DNA from: Haloglomus halophilum
Lineage (GTDB): Archaea; Halobacteriota; Halobacteria; Halobacteriales; Haloarculaceae
Direction of reading: 5' to 3'
Length of the DNA: 64,000 nucleotides
Assembly (NCBI RefSeq): GCF_024298885.1
Contig: NZ_CP101166.1
Span: forward strand, 2,046,001-2,110,000
Part shown: positions 40,244-49,624 of the stretch, piece by piece
Position numbering within the stretch: the stretch's first letter is position 1
Layout: every line of letters begins with the position of its first letter
The notes under the pieces: generated by a model
Told to the model about the DNA's origin: nothing
The model's input: only the letters and a program-made list of their open reading frames with translations
Database searches by the model: none
Position numbers and translations under genes: made by a program

Positions 40244-41506
40244 CTAGAAGTACCCGAGATCCTCCAGTTGGAGGTAGGTCTCCTCATCCACAGCGTTCGC
40301 GGCCGCGAACCGCTGGGTGTCGTCTTCGATTTCGCTCTTCAATCGGTCCAGATACTCTTCTACGATGGTTTCATGGGAATCAATCACGTTTCGGTCCTCC
40401 CCAGGATCCAGAGCGATATGATACAATTCACGTGGAACCAATTCACCGTTGGCCGTGCAGATGAGTTTCCACTCGTTCGAACGGATACTGACGAGTGAAT
40501 CGAGGTCGTCCCAGCCGAACTCAGTTCGCTCGGCCATCCGAGCGGCGAAGGCGTTAGCTGCACATAATTGGCCATGATAGGTCTCGGTATAGGCAAACGC
40601 CGGATAGTCACCTTGCAGGAGCGAGTCCCCATCTACGTCTGGACATGGGATCTCAAGAATATCGAGGAGGGTCGGGACGATGTCGATTGAGCGTACCTGT
40701 TCGTGGACAGTCCGGTCGGGGACTGCTTCGCCTGCGAAAATCAAGGGAACCCGGATGACAGTATCATAGAGCTCAACGGCTCTGAACTGGGTCCCGACAC
40801 GCTCGTCTCGGTGGTTGTACACCCACGGGTATCCGTGTTCCCCGGGCATTTTCGAGCCGTGATCGCCAGTTAATACTGACACATCGATATCGACGAGTTC
40901 GTGCAGGAGTTCGAGCTGCCTGGCAACGAAATCAGCTTCATCGTAATATCGTCTCTGTTGCCGTCCGATGTACTGCTCAACATTCTCGTATCGGTTTTGC
41001 TCGTCGAGAGATGGTGGATCTCGACCTCCGAAATCAGCCTGCAGCGTGAAATGTAGGTCAAAACAGTGGAGGAAAACGAAATTGTCCTCATCGTCGTGTT
41101 CGTCTAGCCAGTTAATCGCCCGATTGACGAGGAGATTCGCGGGGCCGAACGTTTTCCGACCCTCCCGCTGATCGTCAGCCGAATCGACATACTCGAAGGT
41201 GTCGAACTTCTGGTCGAGGTTCCCGGTCGGGAGCGGGAGTCCTCCAACGAATGCTGCGGTGTTGTATCCTGCCTCGGAGAGAATTTCGGGGAGTGTCGTC
41301 GCGTCTGTCTCGTAGTTCACGAGATACCGTACTCCGTGATTAATTGGAGTCTGCCCACTCAGAATCGATGTGTGAGAGGGACTCGTGAGTGCGGCTTGGG
41401 GGATGCAGGTGTCGAAATAGGTTCCACGCGCTTTCGAGCACTCATAGAATCTGTGGGTAAACGCATCCGGACGCGCACAATCGACAGACGCGAGTACTAT
41501 ATTCAT
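40244..41506 (-). CDS. Sulfatase/alkaline-phosphatase superfamily hydrolase
   Basis: 420 residues. It starts with the metal-binding Asp segment IVLASVDCARPDAF; the nucleophile loop is ALTSPSHTSILSGQTPINHG, with Thr41 in the position of the sulfatase Cys/Ser, so no formylglycine is expected. The distal metal motif VLTGDHGSKMPGEHG is intact, and the closing LYHIALDPGEDRNV is typical. A Thr nucleophile is more typical of phosphatase, phosphodiesterase or phosphonate-hydrolase activity than of sulfate ester hydrolysis. No signal peptide, so cytosolic. Convergent with the ATP-grasp gene and divergent from the permease gene. Confidence 0.82.
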   Translation of the reverse strand: MNIVLASVDCARPDAFTHRFYECSKARGTYFDTCIPQAALTSPSHTSILSGQTPINHGVRYLVNYETDATTLPEILSEAGYNTAAFVGGLPLPTGNLDQKFDTFEYVDSADDQREGRKTFGPANLLVNRAINWLDEHDDEDNFVFLHCFDLHFTLQADFGGRDPPSLDEQNRYENVEQYIGRQQRRYYDEADFVARQLELLHELVDIDVSVLTGDHGSKMPGEHGYPWVYNHRDERVGTQFRAVELYDTVIRVPLIFAGEAVPDRTVHEQVRSIDIVPTLLDILEIPCPDVDGDSLLQGDYPAFAYTETYHGQLCAANAFAARMAERTEFGWDDLDSLVSIRSNEWKLICTANGELVPRELYHIALDPGEDRNVIDSHETIVEEYLDRLKSEIEDDTQRFAAANAVDEETYLQLEDLGYF

Positions 41507-41673
41507 GAGATTCCAATCCCATCAGGCAATGAAAGCTGTACCGGTCAATATATATTCTGCGTGGCATGCGAGTCGAATGGGTCGAAATTGACGGATGAGG
41601 ATAGGACCATACGTTGATTGTCCCCTTGTCGTATACGAACTGAGACAGCTATCCGGTCTACACAGGGCAGCCG

Positions 41674-43401
41674 ATGCGTGAACAGCTACTCCGGAGATGG
41701 ATAGCGAACACCGGAGCCCAGCGAGTTCTCCAGAGTATCCTCTGGATAGCGGCAGCAATTATCGTAGCCGCTCCGATGGGCTTGATGGTTGTCTACTCGT
41801 TTGTCTCCGAGTTCCCAATCACTGGCCCAGTCTCGCTTACTTTAGAGCACTACACGGAACTGTTCGCCAACACCAATCTTCTAGTGGATATCACCCGAAA
41901 TACACTATTATACACGAGTGGAACCACTATTGTTGCGCTCGTCCTTGGGACGCTGCTAGCGGTCACGGTGGCGAAGTACTTCCCTGACTCGAAGATTCAG
42001 CTACTGATTCTCCTTCCCTATGGGATTCCGAGTGTAGCCGCACTCACTGGGTGGATTATCCTACTCGGCGATAGCGGGCTCATCACGGTCGCACTCACCA
42101 GCGCGCTCGGACTGGAGTCTGCCCCGTACTCCATTTACTCTATTCCAGGGATGGTCTGGGTCGAGGGACTACATACCGCCCCGATTGCCTACCTACTGGT
42201 GCTTCCGGCTGTTAAATCGCTTCCCGGGGCGATGGAGGAAGCGTCGTTCACCGCGGGGGCATCACGCCTTCGGACGTTCCGCGAAATCATTCTCCCGCTA
42301 ATCTTCCCCTCCATCCTGTCGACTGCGATCTTTGTTTTCGCTCGTACGCTGGCAACGGTAGCCACACCGAGTGTTCTTGGCGTCCCACGGCAGATTTTCA
42401 CGTTCGGATCGGCGATTCCGAACCTGTTCCTCGCGGGGACTTCGTTCAGTTACAGCAAGGCCCTCTCATTCTCCGTCCTCGTGACGGTTGTAACGGCAGC
42501 TCCGGTTCTCTACTATATGCGCCTTACAGCGAACGCGAACGGGCGATACTCAACTATCACAGGCGAGGAGACCGGAGCCGGAACCCAGTACGTGACTACT
42601 ACCGGCAGGCGGGGTCTCTCCTACCTGGCCCTCGTTGCGTTTGTCTGTGTCGCGGGGGTACTCCCGTTTGCCGCAGTCGTCTGGGATTCAGTATATGCCG
42701 GCTACGCGCTCGGCTTCGAAACCACACAGTTCACTCTCACTCACTACACTGGACTCATCACTGGAGAAGCGGAAGGAATCTCGAATATGGTCCGTGTCTT
42801 CGTCAACACGCTCTCCGTTGGCATCATCGTCCCTACGACCGCTATGATACTCGGACTCCTCATTGCGTATGCACACCAGAGCATCGATCTTCCCACTGGC
42901 GGCGCAGTTTCGTTCTTAGCGTCGGTGACGCTCGCAGTCCCTGGAATCGCGAAAGGTCTGGGGTTCTTGGTCGCGTTTATCCGTACGCCGCTCTACGGAA
43001 CTTTGGGCATCCTCTTACTCGGGTTACATGGGCAGGCTCTCCCAATAGCGATGCGCTATGCCTCTCCCGCGTTGACCCGGATCGGCGCAGATAACATCAA
43101 CGCTTCACTAGTCGCCGGCGACAACGTCCTGGGAACGTTCAAGCGTATTGTCCTTCCACTGGTCTCTGATGACTTTGTCGCCGGGTGGATGCACATTTTT
43201 GTTTCCGTTGTCCGGAATATCCCAATCGCAATTCTACTGTATGCAACCGGTTCAGAGGTTCTGTCCGTGAAGATGTTGCTCGTCCTACAGGCAGGATATT
43301 TCAAAACCGCATCCTCGTTAGCTGTGGTTATTAGCGTCCTTTCGCTTGTCCCGTACATGCTTCTGCAATATATGCGGTTGTCGACCGACTCTGGATTGTA
43401 G
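41674..43401 (+). CDS. ABC transporter fused double permease
   Basis: 575 residues with about 12 membrane helices in two homologous halves, the ThiP/FbpB layout used for ferric iron, thiamine, 2-aminoethylphosphonate and similar small solutes. Each half has the EAA loop that docks the ATPase: EEASFTAGASRLRTFREIIL then PLI in the first, and INASLVAGDNVLGTFKRIVL then PLV in the second. The matching ATPase (46998) and Tat lipoprotein binding protein (48226) lie 3.6-7.8 kb away on the other strand, with the ThDP enzyme and aldehyde dehydrogenase in between, which ties uptake to those two enzymes. Confidence 0.88.
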   Translation: MREQLLRRWIANTGAQRVLQSILWIAAAIIVAAPMGLMVVYSFVSEFPITGPVSLTLEHYTELFANTNLLVDITRNTLLYTSGTTIVALVLGTLLAVTVAKYFPDSKIQLLILLPYGIPSVAALTGWIILLGDSGLITVALTSALGLESAPYSIYSIPGMVWVEGLHTAPIAYLLVLPAVKSLPGAMEEASFTAGASRLRTFREIILPLIFPSILSTAIFVFARTLATVATPSVLGVPRQIFTFGSAIPNLFLAGTSFSYSKALSFSVLVTVVTAAPVLYYMRLTANANGRYSTITGEETGAGTQYVTTTGRRGLSYLALVAFVCVAGVLPFAAVVWDSVYAGYALGFETTQFTLTHYTGLITGEAEGISNMVRVFVNTLSVGIIVPTTAMILGLLIAYAHQSIDLPTGGAVSFLASVTLAVPGIAKGLGFLVAFIRTPLYGTLGILLLGLHGQALPIAMRYASPALTRIGADNINASLVAGDNVLGTFKRIVLPLVSDDFVAGWMHIFVSVVRNIPIAILLYATGSEVLSVKMLLVLQAGYFKTASSLAVVISVLSLVPYMLLQYMRLSTDSGL

Positions 43402-43519
43402 TAGATGATGAGCCACGAGCGAAGATATATTGGCTCGATAGGGCGTGAGTTCGATATCTCATTATCCCTGCAAACCCTATCTTTATCAGACTGCTGATGG
43501 ACGTATAGCGTAGCCTACC

Positions 43520-45202
43520 GTGGGATCAGTGACCGGGGCCGACCTACTTGTCGCATCGCTGGAAGATCAAGGTATCGAGGCAGTGTTCAACATCCCTGGG
43601 TTCGGGATACTCCCGTTCGTGGAAGCAGTCCATCAGAGTGACACGCTTCGCCACGTGACTAGCCTCAACGAGACGGCACTAGGGTTCATCGCGGAGGGAT
43701 ACAGTCGAGCGACACGACAGCCTGCCTTCCTAAACGTCTACCAGTCTACCGGGACCGGATTCGTGCTCCCGGCGCTACAGGTGGCTTGGGGAGAGAGAAC
43801 TCCCCTGGTGATGTCAACAACGACGAACAGTCGGCAACTTCAGGGTCGGGACCAGTACGCTGCCGTCCCGGATCGTATCACCGAAAGCACCGGACAATAC
43901 ACCAAATGGGGATTCGAAGTTCCCACCGTTGACCGGATTCCCGAGGCTGTCAATCGAGCCGTGACCATCGCGACAACCCCGCCTATGGGGCCGGTCCATC
44001 TTGCCTTCCCGATGGACCTCTATGAAAGCCAGGCCGATCTTGACAACGTCGACAACCGCTATGGAACGACAACGACGTACAGCGACACGTCGCCGGACAG
44101 TGAGGCCATCCAGCGTGTCGCTGAGGTGCTCACAAACTCGTCGAACCGGCTCGTACTCGCCGGGTCTGAAGCTGGGAAACACAATTCGACCGACGAAATC
44201 ATCGAATTTGCGGAGTACACTCAATCCGCCGTGGTCGCAGAGGGTAAACGATCGTACCTCCCCTTCCCGAACGACCACCCGCTGTTTGTCGGTCACTCAA
44301 CTGGTGGCGACTATAGTTCGGCTTCGGCTGCTGTTGAGGATGCTGAGTTGCTGATATTCGTGGGATTCGAACTCACTGAAACCGTCCGAAATCAGTATAA
44401 CCTGTTCGATACCGATAAGACAATCGTCCAGATCGCCACGACAGCACACGACATCGGTAAACAAGTCGTCCCCGACATCGCACTTGTCGGTCATCCAGGC
44501 CGTATCCTTGAAGCAATCAACAGAACTGTTTCGGCCGAGGGCCCAGAATCGTTCGACGACGCGGACCAGTTCGTCAGCCGACATCGTAAGGCGTACGAGA
44601 CCAGAGTGGAGCGCGAGCGGCAGCTCCTTGCCGACAGAATGAGCGGTGAACGACCGACCCCGCTCGAAGCCATCGTCGAAAATCTTCGAGAGGTGGTTGG
44701 CGATGGTCTCACTGTGTTTCACGATGCGGGTGACGAGATCCCGTTCATGGATCTCGTATCGTTCGACTCACCGGACGAGTTCTACGGTATCTCGATGAAA
44801 TCCAGCGTCCAAGGGTGGGCCATTCCAGCAGGAATCGGAGCACAAATCGGTGCGCCGGAACGCGAAGTCGTGATTTTTGAGGGGGATGGAGGATTCATGT
44901 TCAGTGGGCCAAACGCCCTGTACACTGCATCCAAGTTGGATCTCCCTGTGCTTGTTATCGTCCTGAACAACCAAGGATGGAGAGCAGGCGGGTACAACGA
45001 CAAAATCGGGATTGGCTGGGAGTCTGAGATGTTCCTTGGTCGATTTACAAATCCCGAAATTAACTTCACACAACTTGCAGCGGCGCTCGGCGTCAATTCT
45101 TTCACGGTTGACGATTCAGAGGATGCGAGAGACGTTCTACAGGCGGCATGTGCGGCCGAGGGTCCCTCCTTGATTGAGGTCGCGACTGGCTACCGGCCGT
45201 AA
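43520..45202 (+). CDS. Benzoylformate-decarboxylase-like ThDP enzyme
   Basis: 560 residues starting with GTG at 43520. N-terminal PYR domain: VFNIPGFGILPFVEAVHQS, LNETALGFIAEGYSRAT (Glu51 activates ThDP), PAFLNVYQSTGTGFVLPAL. C-terminal PP domain: FEGDGGFMFSGPNALYT, then LPVLVIVLNNQGW, the GDG...NN motif binding the diphosphate. Overall similarity is closest to benzoylformate decarboxylase, but His70 of that enzyme aligns with Tyr74 here. It should decarboxylate a 2-oxo acid to an aldehyde; the aldehyde dehydrogenase that follows would oxidise it. Acetolactate-synthase or phosphonopyruvate-type activity are alternatives. Confidence 0.85.
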   Translation: MGSVTGADLLVASLEDQGIEAVFNIPGFGILPFVEAVHQSDTLRHVTSLNETALGFIAEGYSRATRQPAFLNVYQSTGTGFVLPALQVAWGERTPLVMSTTTNSRQLQGRDQYAAVPDRITESTGQYTKWGFEVPTVDRIPEAVNRAVTIATTPPMGPVHLAFPMDLYESQADLDNVDNRYGTTTTYSDTSPDSEAIQRVAEVLTNSSNRLVLAGSEAGKHNSTDEIIEFAEYTQSAVVAEGKRSYLPFPNDHPLFVGHSTGGDYSSASAAVEDAELLIFVGFELTETVRNQYNLFDTDKTIVQIATTAHDIGKQVVPDIALVGHPGRILEAINRTVSAEGPESFDDADQFVSRHRKAYETRVERERQLLADRMSGERPTPLEAIVENLREVVGDGLTVFHDAGDEIPFMDLVSFDSPDEFYGISMKSSVQGWAIPAGIGAQIGAPEREVVIFEGDGGFMFSGPNALYTASKLDLPVLVIVLNNQGWRAGGYNDKIGIGWESEMFLGRFTNPEINFTQLAAALGVNSFTVDDSEDARDVLQAACAAEGPSLIEVATGYRP

Positions 45203-45326
45203 TATAACCTGAATACTTCTGATACGGTTTATTCAGCAACTGTGAGCTAGGTAGCGATTGGTACTGAGACTCGAATTCGAAACGCCAGAGCAGTTTTATA
45301 TTGCCGTTCAGTCATAGCACGATGTT

Positions 45327-46805
45327 GTGGAATATCGGCAGTTCGAAACACTGTCCGGCCGCGAAATCCGTCTCCCAATCGAGAGCCGGCTCTATGTAGA
45401 CGGTGCATTCAAAGTATCGAGCGAGACCTTCGAAACATATAGTCCGTCGACCGGTGCCAAACTCGCCGACGTGTCGGCAGCAGCTGATTCACACGTTGAT
45501 GCTGCAGTCAAAGGGGCGAAACGGGCCAGTGAGGAGTGGCGAGAGATCTCCATCTGGGACCGGAGGGAACGGGTTGAATTGGTCGCAAGCTCTCTCGAAC
45601 AATCCGCAGAAGAGCTCACACGGCTGGAAGTCGCTGACAACGGTAGTTGTATCTCGAAGTTGGCGGATGACATCCAGAAGGCCTCGAAGTCGCTGCGATA
45701 CTTTGCTGGGATAGCGACTGAATTGAAAGGGGAGACGATACCGACCGAGCCAGGGACCGTCGACTTCACGAAGCGTGAACCCTACGGCGTCGTGGGAGCA
45801 ATCATCCCATTCAACCATCCAGCCGCATTTGTTGCCCGCAAGCTTGGACCGGCAGTCCTTGCTGGCAATGGCATCGTGATTAAACCCTCAGAGTACACAC
45901 CACTCTCGGCGTTGTACATCGCTCATCTGCTTGATGGGTTAGATGTGTTTCCTGATGGGCTGGTGAACATCCTACCTGGAGGGCCAGAGACTGGCGAAGC
46001 CGTGGTTACCCATCCCGGCGTGAAAATGGTTTCACTCGTCGGTAGTCCACATACCGGCAAAACAGTGATGCGAAACGCAGCCCAGAACCTGTCCAATCTC
46101 TTGTTAGAACTTGGTGGGAAGAATCCAGTCGTCGTTTTTCCGGATACTGATGCCGAAACAGCCGCGGATGGAATTGTAGATGGGATGAATCTGCAGTGGC
46201 AGGGTCAGTCCTGTGGTTCTGCCTCCCGACTGTTCCTCCACAGTGATATCTACGAATCAGTGCTCAACGAAGTCGTAACCCGACTCGAGTCACTGACAAT
46301 TGGCGACCCGTTCGAGGATGAAACAGATATCGGAGCAGTGGTCTCCGGACGACAACTGGAGAAGGTTACTTCGTACGTAAATGACGCCGTCGACCGTGAT
46401 GCAAGACTGCTTACTGGCGGAGCGAAGCCGGAGTCCCTCCAGTCCGGGAATTTCTTCCAACCTACAGTGCTCGAACCGCCACTTGGTTCCAGTATCGCCA
46501 CTGAAGAGACCTTTGGGCCTGTGCTGTCGGTATTCCCCTGGGAAGACTGGGAGACGATGATTCACAACGCGAACGATGTAGACTACGGGTTGACCGCGAG
46601 CGTTTGGACCTCGAATCTCGATAAGGCCCACCGGACAGTCGACCGACTGGAAGCAGGATATATCTGGGTGAACAACCACAGTACACATTACTTGGGTGCC
46701 CCATTCGGCGGATTCGGCGAGAGCGGGCTGGGGAAGACCGAGTGTCTAGAAGAACTGCTCGAACACACGCGTCTAAAGAACGTGAACATCACGTTACAGG
46801 GGTAG
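45327..46805 (+). CDS. NAD(P)-dependent aldehyde dehydrogenase
   Basis: 492 residues from GTG at 45327, the normal ALDH length. Motifs: VVGAIIPFNHPAAFVARKLG, GNGIVIKPSEYTPLSAL, LVGSPHTGKTVMRNAAQNLS, the catalytic Glu in LLLELGGKNPVVVF, the catalytic Cys in WQGQSCGSASRLFLH, and EETFGPVLSVFPWED. It follows the ThDP decarboxylase gene by 124 bases on the same strand and probably oxidises the aldehyde it releases. The exact aldehyde (aromatic, phosphono- or simple aliphatic) cannot be told from the sequence. Confidence 0.9.
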   Translation: MEYRQFETLSGREIRLPIESRLYVDGAFKVSSETFETYSPSTGAKLADVSAAADSHVDAAVKGAKRASEEWREISIWDRRERVELVASSLEQSAEELTRLEVADNGSCISKLADDIQKASKSLRYFAGIATELKGETIPTEPGTVDFTKREPYGVVGAIIPFNHPAAFVARKLGPAVLAGNGIVIKPSEYTPLSALYIAHLLDGLDVFPDGLVNILPGGPETGEAVVTHPGVKMVSLVGSPHTGKTVMRNAAQNLSNLLLELGGKNPVVVFPDTDAETAADGIVDGMNLQWQGQSCGSASRLFLHSDIYESVLNEVVTRLESLTIGDPFEDETDIGAVVSGRQLEKVTSYVNDAVDRDARLLTGGAKPESLQSGNFFQPTVLEPPLGSSIATEETFGPVLSVFPWEDWETMIHNANDVDYGLTASVWTSNLDKAHRTVDRLEAGYIWVNNHSTHYLGAPFGGFGESGLGKTECLEELLEHTRLKNVNITLQG

Positions 46806-46971
46806 GGCAGCACCTCGAAGGCAGCGGGTAGACCCGATTACAGCGGGAGCGAGGCGAAATCTCCCGTCTAGGGTTGGGTGAAACGGACAACTGGTGATGT
46901 ATCCACGCTCGTAACCACGGCTGGGGTTGGATGCTTCTATCGCATCTCAGGTGGATAGTGTCCTATGGAGA

Positions 46972-46993
46972 TCCCACGGCTTTATTCGTGGGA
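46972..46993. mobile_element. Vestigial IS200/IS605-type end hairpin
   Basis: TCCCACG-GCTTTATT-CGTGGGA forms a 7-base stem. It closely resembles the right-end hairpin of haloarchaeal IS1341/IS605-type elements (TCCCACGGCTTTAGCCGTGGGA from memory), which also is the end of their guide RNA. No tnpA or tnpB is nearby, so only the scar remains. Confidence 0.5.
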
Positions 46994-46997
46994 GGAT

Positions 46998-48134
46998 TCA
47001 GGGAGTCGGTTCCGTAGCCGTCTTTTCAGGGCTCCTGCCGAGAGCCGTCCCATCGGTAGCATCGAATACGTGAACGAATGATGGATCGATTGCGAGCTGG
47101 ATTTCACCTCCACCATCGCCAGAGTCGCTTATTAAATCGTACTGCTCCGCACGAACATGCACTTGGAGAAGTTCGTCGGCAACCTCAACATCCAGTATGT
47201 ACCCATCCCCCTGATAATACTCATTTAGGATTCTTCCAGTCCACGTATTTTGGGCCGGTCCTCCGTCGTTTCCTTCGTTGAGAATGACACGCTCGGGCCT
47301 GAACCCGATATGTACCTTCCCACGATACTCCCCGATGTCACACGTAATCTGTCCTATATCCGTATCGACAGTATCCGAATCGACTGCGACACCCGGAATC
47401 GTCTGTGTATCACCGATGAACTTGAACGCGTACTCGCTGACCGGATTCCGATAGATAGACTCAGGGATGCCGAACTGTTCGATTTTTCCCTCGGTGTTCA
47501 GTAGAGCAATACGATCGGAGAGAGCCATCGCCTCGGGTTGGTCGTGAGTAACGTAGATTGTCGTAAGCCCGAGATCGGATTGAATGCGCTTCAACTCCTG
47601 TTGGAGTCGTTTTCGAAGTTTCCGATCCAGACCGGTCAACGGCTCGTCACAGAGCAGAACCTTTGGCTTGTACACGAGCGCCCGGCACAAGCTAACCCGG
47701 GCCTGTTGGCCGCCACTCAACACACTCGCCTGCTTCTCTTGGAGCTCAGAAATGTCGGCTAGGTTTAAGATTTCAGTAACTCGACGGCGAATCTCGCCGT
47801 TCGACAAGCCCCGAACACGAAGCGGATAGGCGACATTATCAAATACGCTCATATGTGGCCACACGTTGAACGACTGGAACACGAATCCGACATCGCGCTG
47901 TTGTGTTGGTGTCGAGACACCTGAACCCGGGTCTTCGATTGTATCACTCCCGAGTGTGATCGTTCCGCTATCCGGCAGTTCGAGGCCAGCCACACACCGT
48001 AATGTCGTTGTCTTGCCACAGCCGCTGGGCCCAAGTAGTGTCGTCAACTCCCCTTCCGCTGCGACCAAATCAAGAGAGTCTACGGCGATGGTGTCACCAT
48101 ACGATTTCGTCAGTCCACGGATTTCAACCCTCAC
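46998..48134 (-). CDS. ABC transporter ATP-binding protein (PotA/FbpC family)
   Basis: 378 residues. Walker A LLGPSGCGKTTTLRCVAGLE, Q-loop VGFVFQSFNVWPHMSVFDNV, signature VLSGGQQARVSLCRALVYKP, Walker B LLCDEPLTGLD and switch His in TIYVTHDQPEA are all intact. The C-terminal ~130 residues form a TOBE/regulatory domain (VHIGFRPERVILNE). It follows the binding-protein gene by 91 bases and would energise the double permease at 41674. Confidence 0.92.
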   Translation of the reverse strand: MRVEIRGLTKSYGDTIAVDSLDLVAAEGELTTLLGPSGCGKTTTLRCVAGLELPDSGTITLGSDTIEDPGSGVSTPTQQRDVGFVFQSFNVWPHMSVFDNVAYPLRVRGLSNGEIRRRVTEILNLADISELQEKQASVLSGGQQARVSLCRALVYKPKVLLCDEPLTGLDRKLRKRLQQELKRIQSDLGLTTIYVTHDQPEAMALSDRIALLNTEGKIEQFGIPESIYRNPVSEYAFKFIGDTQTIPGVAVDSDTVDTDIGQITCDIGEYRGKVHIGFRPERVILNEGNDGGPAQNTWTGRILNEYYQGDGYILDVEVADELLQVHVRAEQYDLISDSGDGGGEIQLAIDPSFVHVFDATDGTALGRSPEKTATEPTP

Positions 48135-48225
48135 AAGACAACCTCCGGAACGTATGACACAGCATCACTGAGTAAACCATCGACCTAATATTCGCTGAAA
48201 TTCCACTCAAGCTCTCTAATTCGGC

Positions 48226-49245
48226 TTACTCACTCAACCCGGTTAGATCTCTCCAGGTTTTCGACTCAGCTTCGAGATCAATTTTCGAAACTGCCTCGCT
48301 ATCCCAAACAAAGAATTCATCATTTCCAATGACATTGCTCGGATCAAAATATGCGTCAGGCCGACCCGTGTTCTGGAGAAATTGTTGGACATTCTCCTGA
48401 CTATATCTCATATATACTTTGGCTGCCGCAGGATGGTTTGCATTCTTCAACATAACACTGGAGATCTGTCGGACAATTTTTGGTAGGTCCTCCAGTTGTT
48501 GCTCGGCAACGATATCCGAGAAATCATCATAATATTTGAACTTATTATACGTCAATGCCATCGAAACCTCTCCTCGTGCGATATCTTTGAGGGGGGCATA
48601 ATGGCTATCTCGCCACTCAGCGCCCTCCCCGAGCTTCCGAACCAACTCTTTAGCTTTCTGTTCGCCGTGCCGTTCTCGAAGGGCGACCCAGATGAACTCG
48701 TCACGGACGTCCATCGTGTACTCACCTCCGAAGTCGGTTGCTAGCTCCGAGAGGGTCGATGGAGGACGGTCTATTTCTTTCTCATCGTACAGAAGAGACA
48801 ATTTCAATCCCATCCAATCAGCGATTAACTTCCCATTGAATCTCACCCGCTCCGGCCACCGCTCAGCGATAGAGTCCGGAACGTCTGCGAATACGTCCGC
48901 CTCATACATCGAGATAGTCGTATCGGGGTCGCTGCCGCGGCGATAATCAAAACTCAATTTGCCTGCTTTCGACTCCTGAATAACACGGGTAGCAACCTTT
49001 TTCGCGTCTGTCCGGAGTTGATCGTACTCTATGTCAGTCTCCGCTTCAAAGTCCTCGTTGAACTCTTCAATTCCGGTTATCGACGTTGCTAATTTCACCT
49101 TTCCTTCGTCTTTAGCTCGTTCCTCAAGTGAACCGGTGGCCGTCGACCCCGAATTTCCAGACTCGGTACACCCCGCGACTGCCCCGATTCCCGCGAGCGT
49201 CGCTCCAGATTTCAGAACCGTCCGCCTGTTTACCCCCTCTGTCAT
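48226..49245 (-). CDS. Tat-exported lipoprotein, iron/aminoethylphosphonate-type substrate-binding protein
   Basis: 339 residues from the ATG at 49243-49245. The open frame runs upstream to 49566, but this start begins the Tat/lipoprotein signal directly (NRRTVLKSGATLAGIGAVAG with C as lipobox Cys). The mature protein follows the Fbp/Thi-type periplasmic fold (GKVKLATSITGIEEFNEDFE, VRFNGKLIADWMGLKLSLLY, YAPLKDIARGEVSMALTYN, MLKNANHPAAAKVYMRYSQE). Ligand residues cannot be assigned; no Tyr pair typical for ferric iron is obvious. It heads the operon with the ATPase. Confidence 0.87.
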   Translation of the reverse strand: MTEGVNRRTVLKSGATLAGIGAVAGCTESGNSGSTATGSLEERAKDEGKVKLATSITGIEEFNEDFEAETDIEYDQLRTDAKKVATRVIQESKAGKLSFDYRRGSDPDTTISMYEADVFADVPDSIAERWPERVRFNGKLIADWMGLKLSLLYDEKEIDRPPSTLSELATDFGGEYTMDVRDEFIWVALRERHGEQKAKELVRKLGEGAEWRDSHYAPLKDIARGEVSMALTYNKFKYYDDFSDIVAEQQLEDLPKIVRQISSVMLKNANHPAAAKVYMRYSQENVQQFLQNTGRPDAYFDPSNVIGNDEFFVWDSEAVSKIDLEAESKTWRDLTGLSE

Positions 49246-49624
49246 AATCTCCCTCAGTAATCCACATATAAAAAAGTCTGCGAATTTTGTATCCTGGGCA
49301 ATTACGAGAACTGCCATACGAGTAGCTGATACCGATTCAGAATAAACCTCTATTCCATGCTCATCGGCTACCTTCTCTCTATTGCTGAGCAATCGGGTTG
49401 CTAGCTGGAGATTCGCTTTGTTATCTGCCGATACAACATAGTGAGGAACCGTATGGTGTGTCCTCGAATCTCTCGGGCTTCGGCAAGATCGTCGATAGGA
49501 CCACACTTTCGGACTCGGTGCCCTCCTCTTTCGGAGGTCGGTTCTCGTCCGTTTCATCGGAGACACTGGGCAACCCTGCCCCCTCGGCAGCTAGTGCCCT
49601 CCGCCCCCCGTCGGCGCATCCGAC
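49246..49624. other. Intergenic boundary region
   Basis: About 380 bases between the AT-rich island and the GC-rich oxidoreductase gene. A minus-strand frame continues into the binding-protein gene but shows no family I know and is judged accidental. Composition changes from AT-richer to GC-rich at about 49490-49620, so the right edge of the acquired island should lie here. Confidence 0.45.

Noticed and set aside
49246-49566. Upstream extension of the binding-protein frame as a separate domain
   Set aside because: The Tat/lipoprotein signal starts at 49245, so upstream codons would block export; no family recognised.
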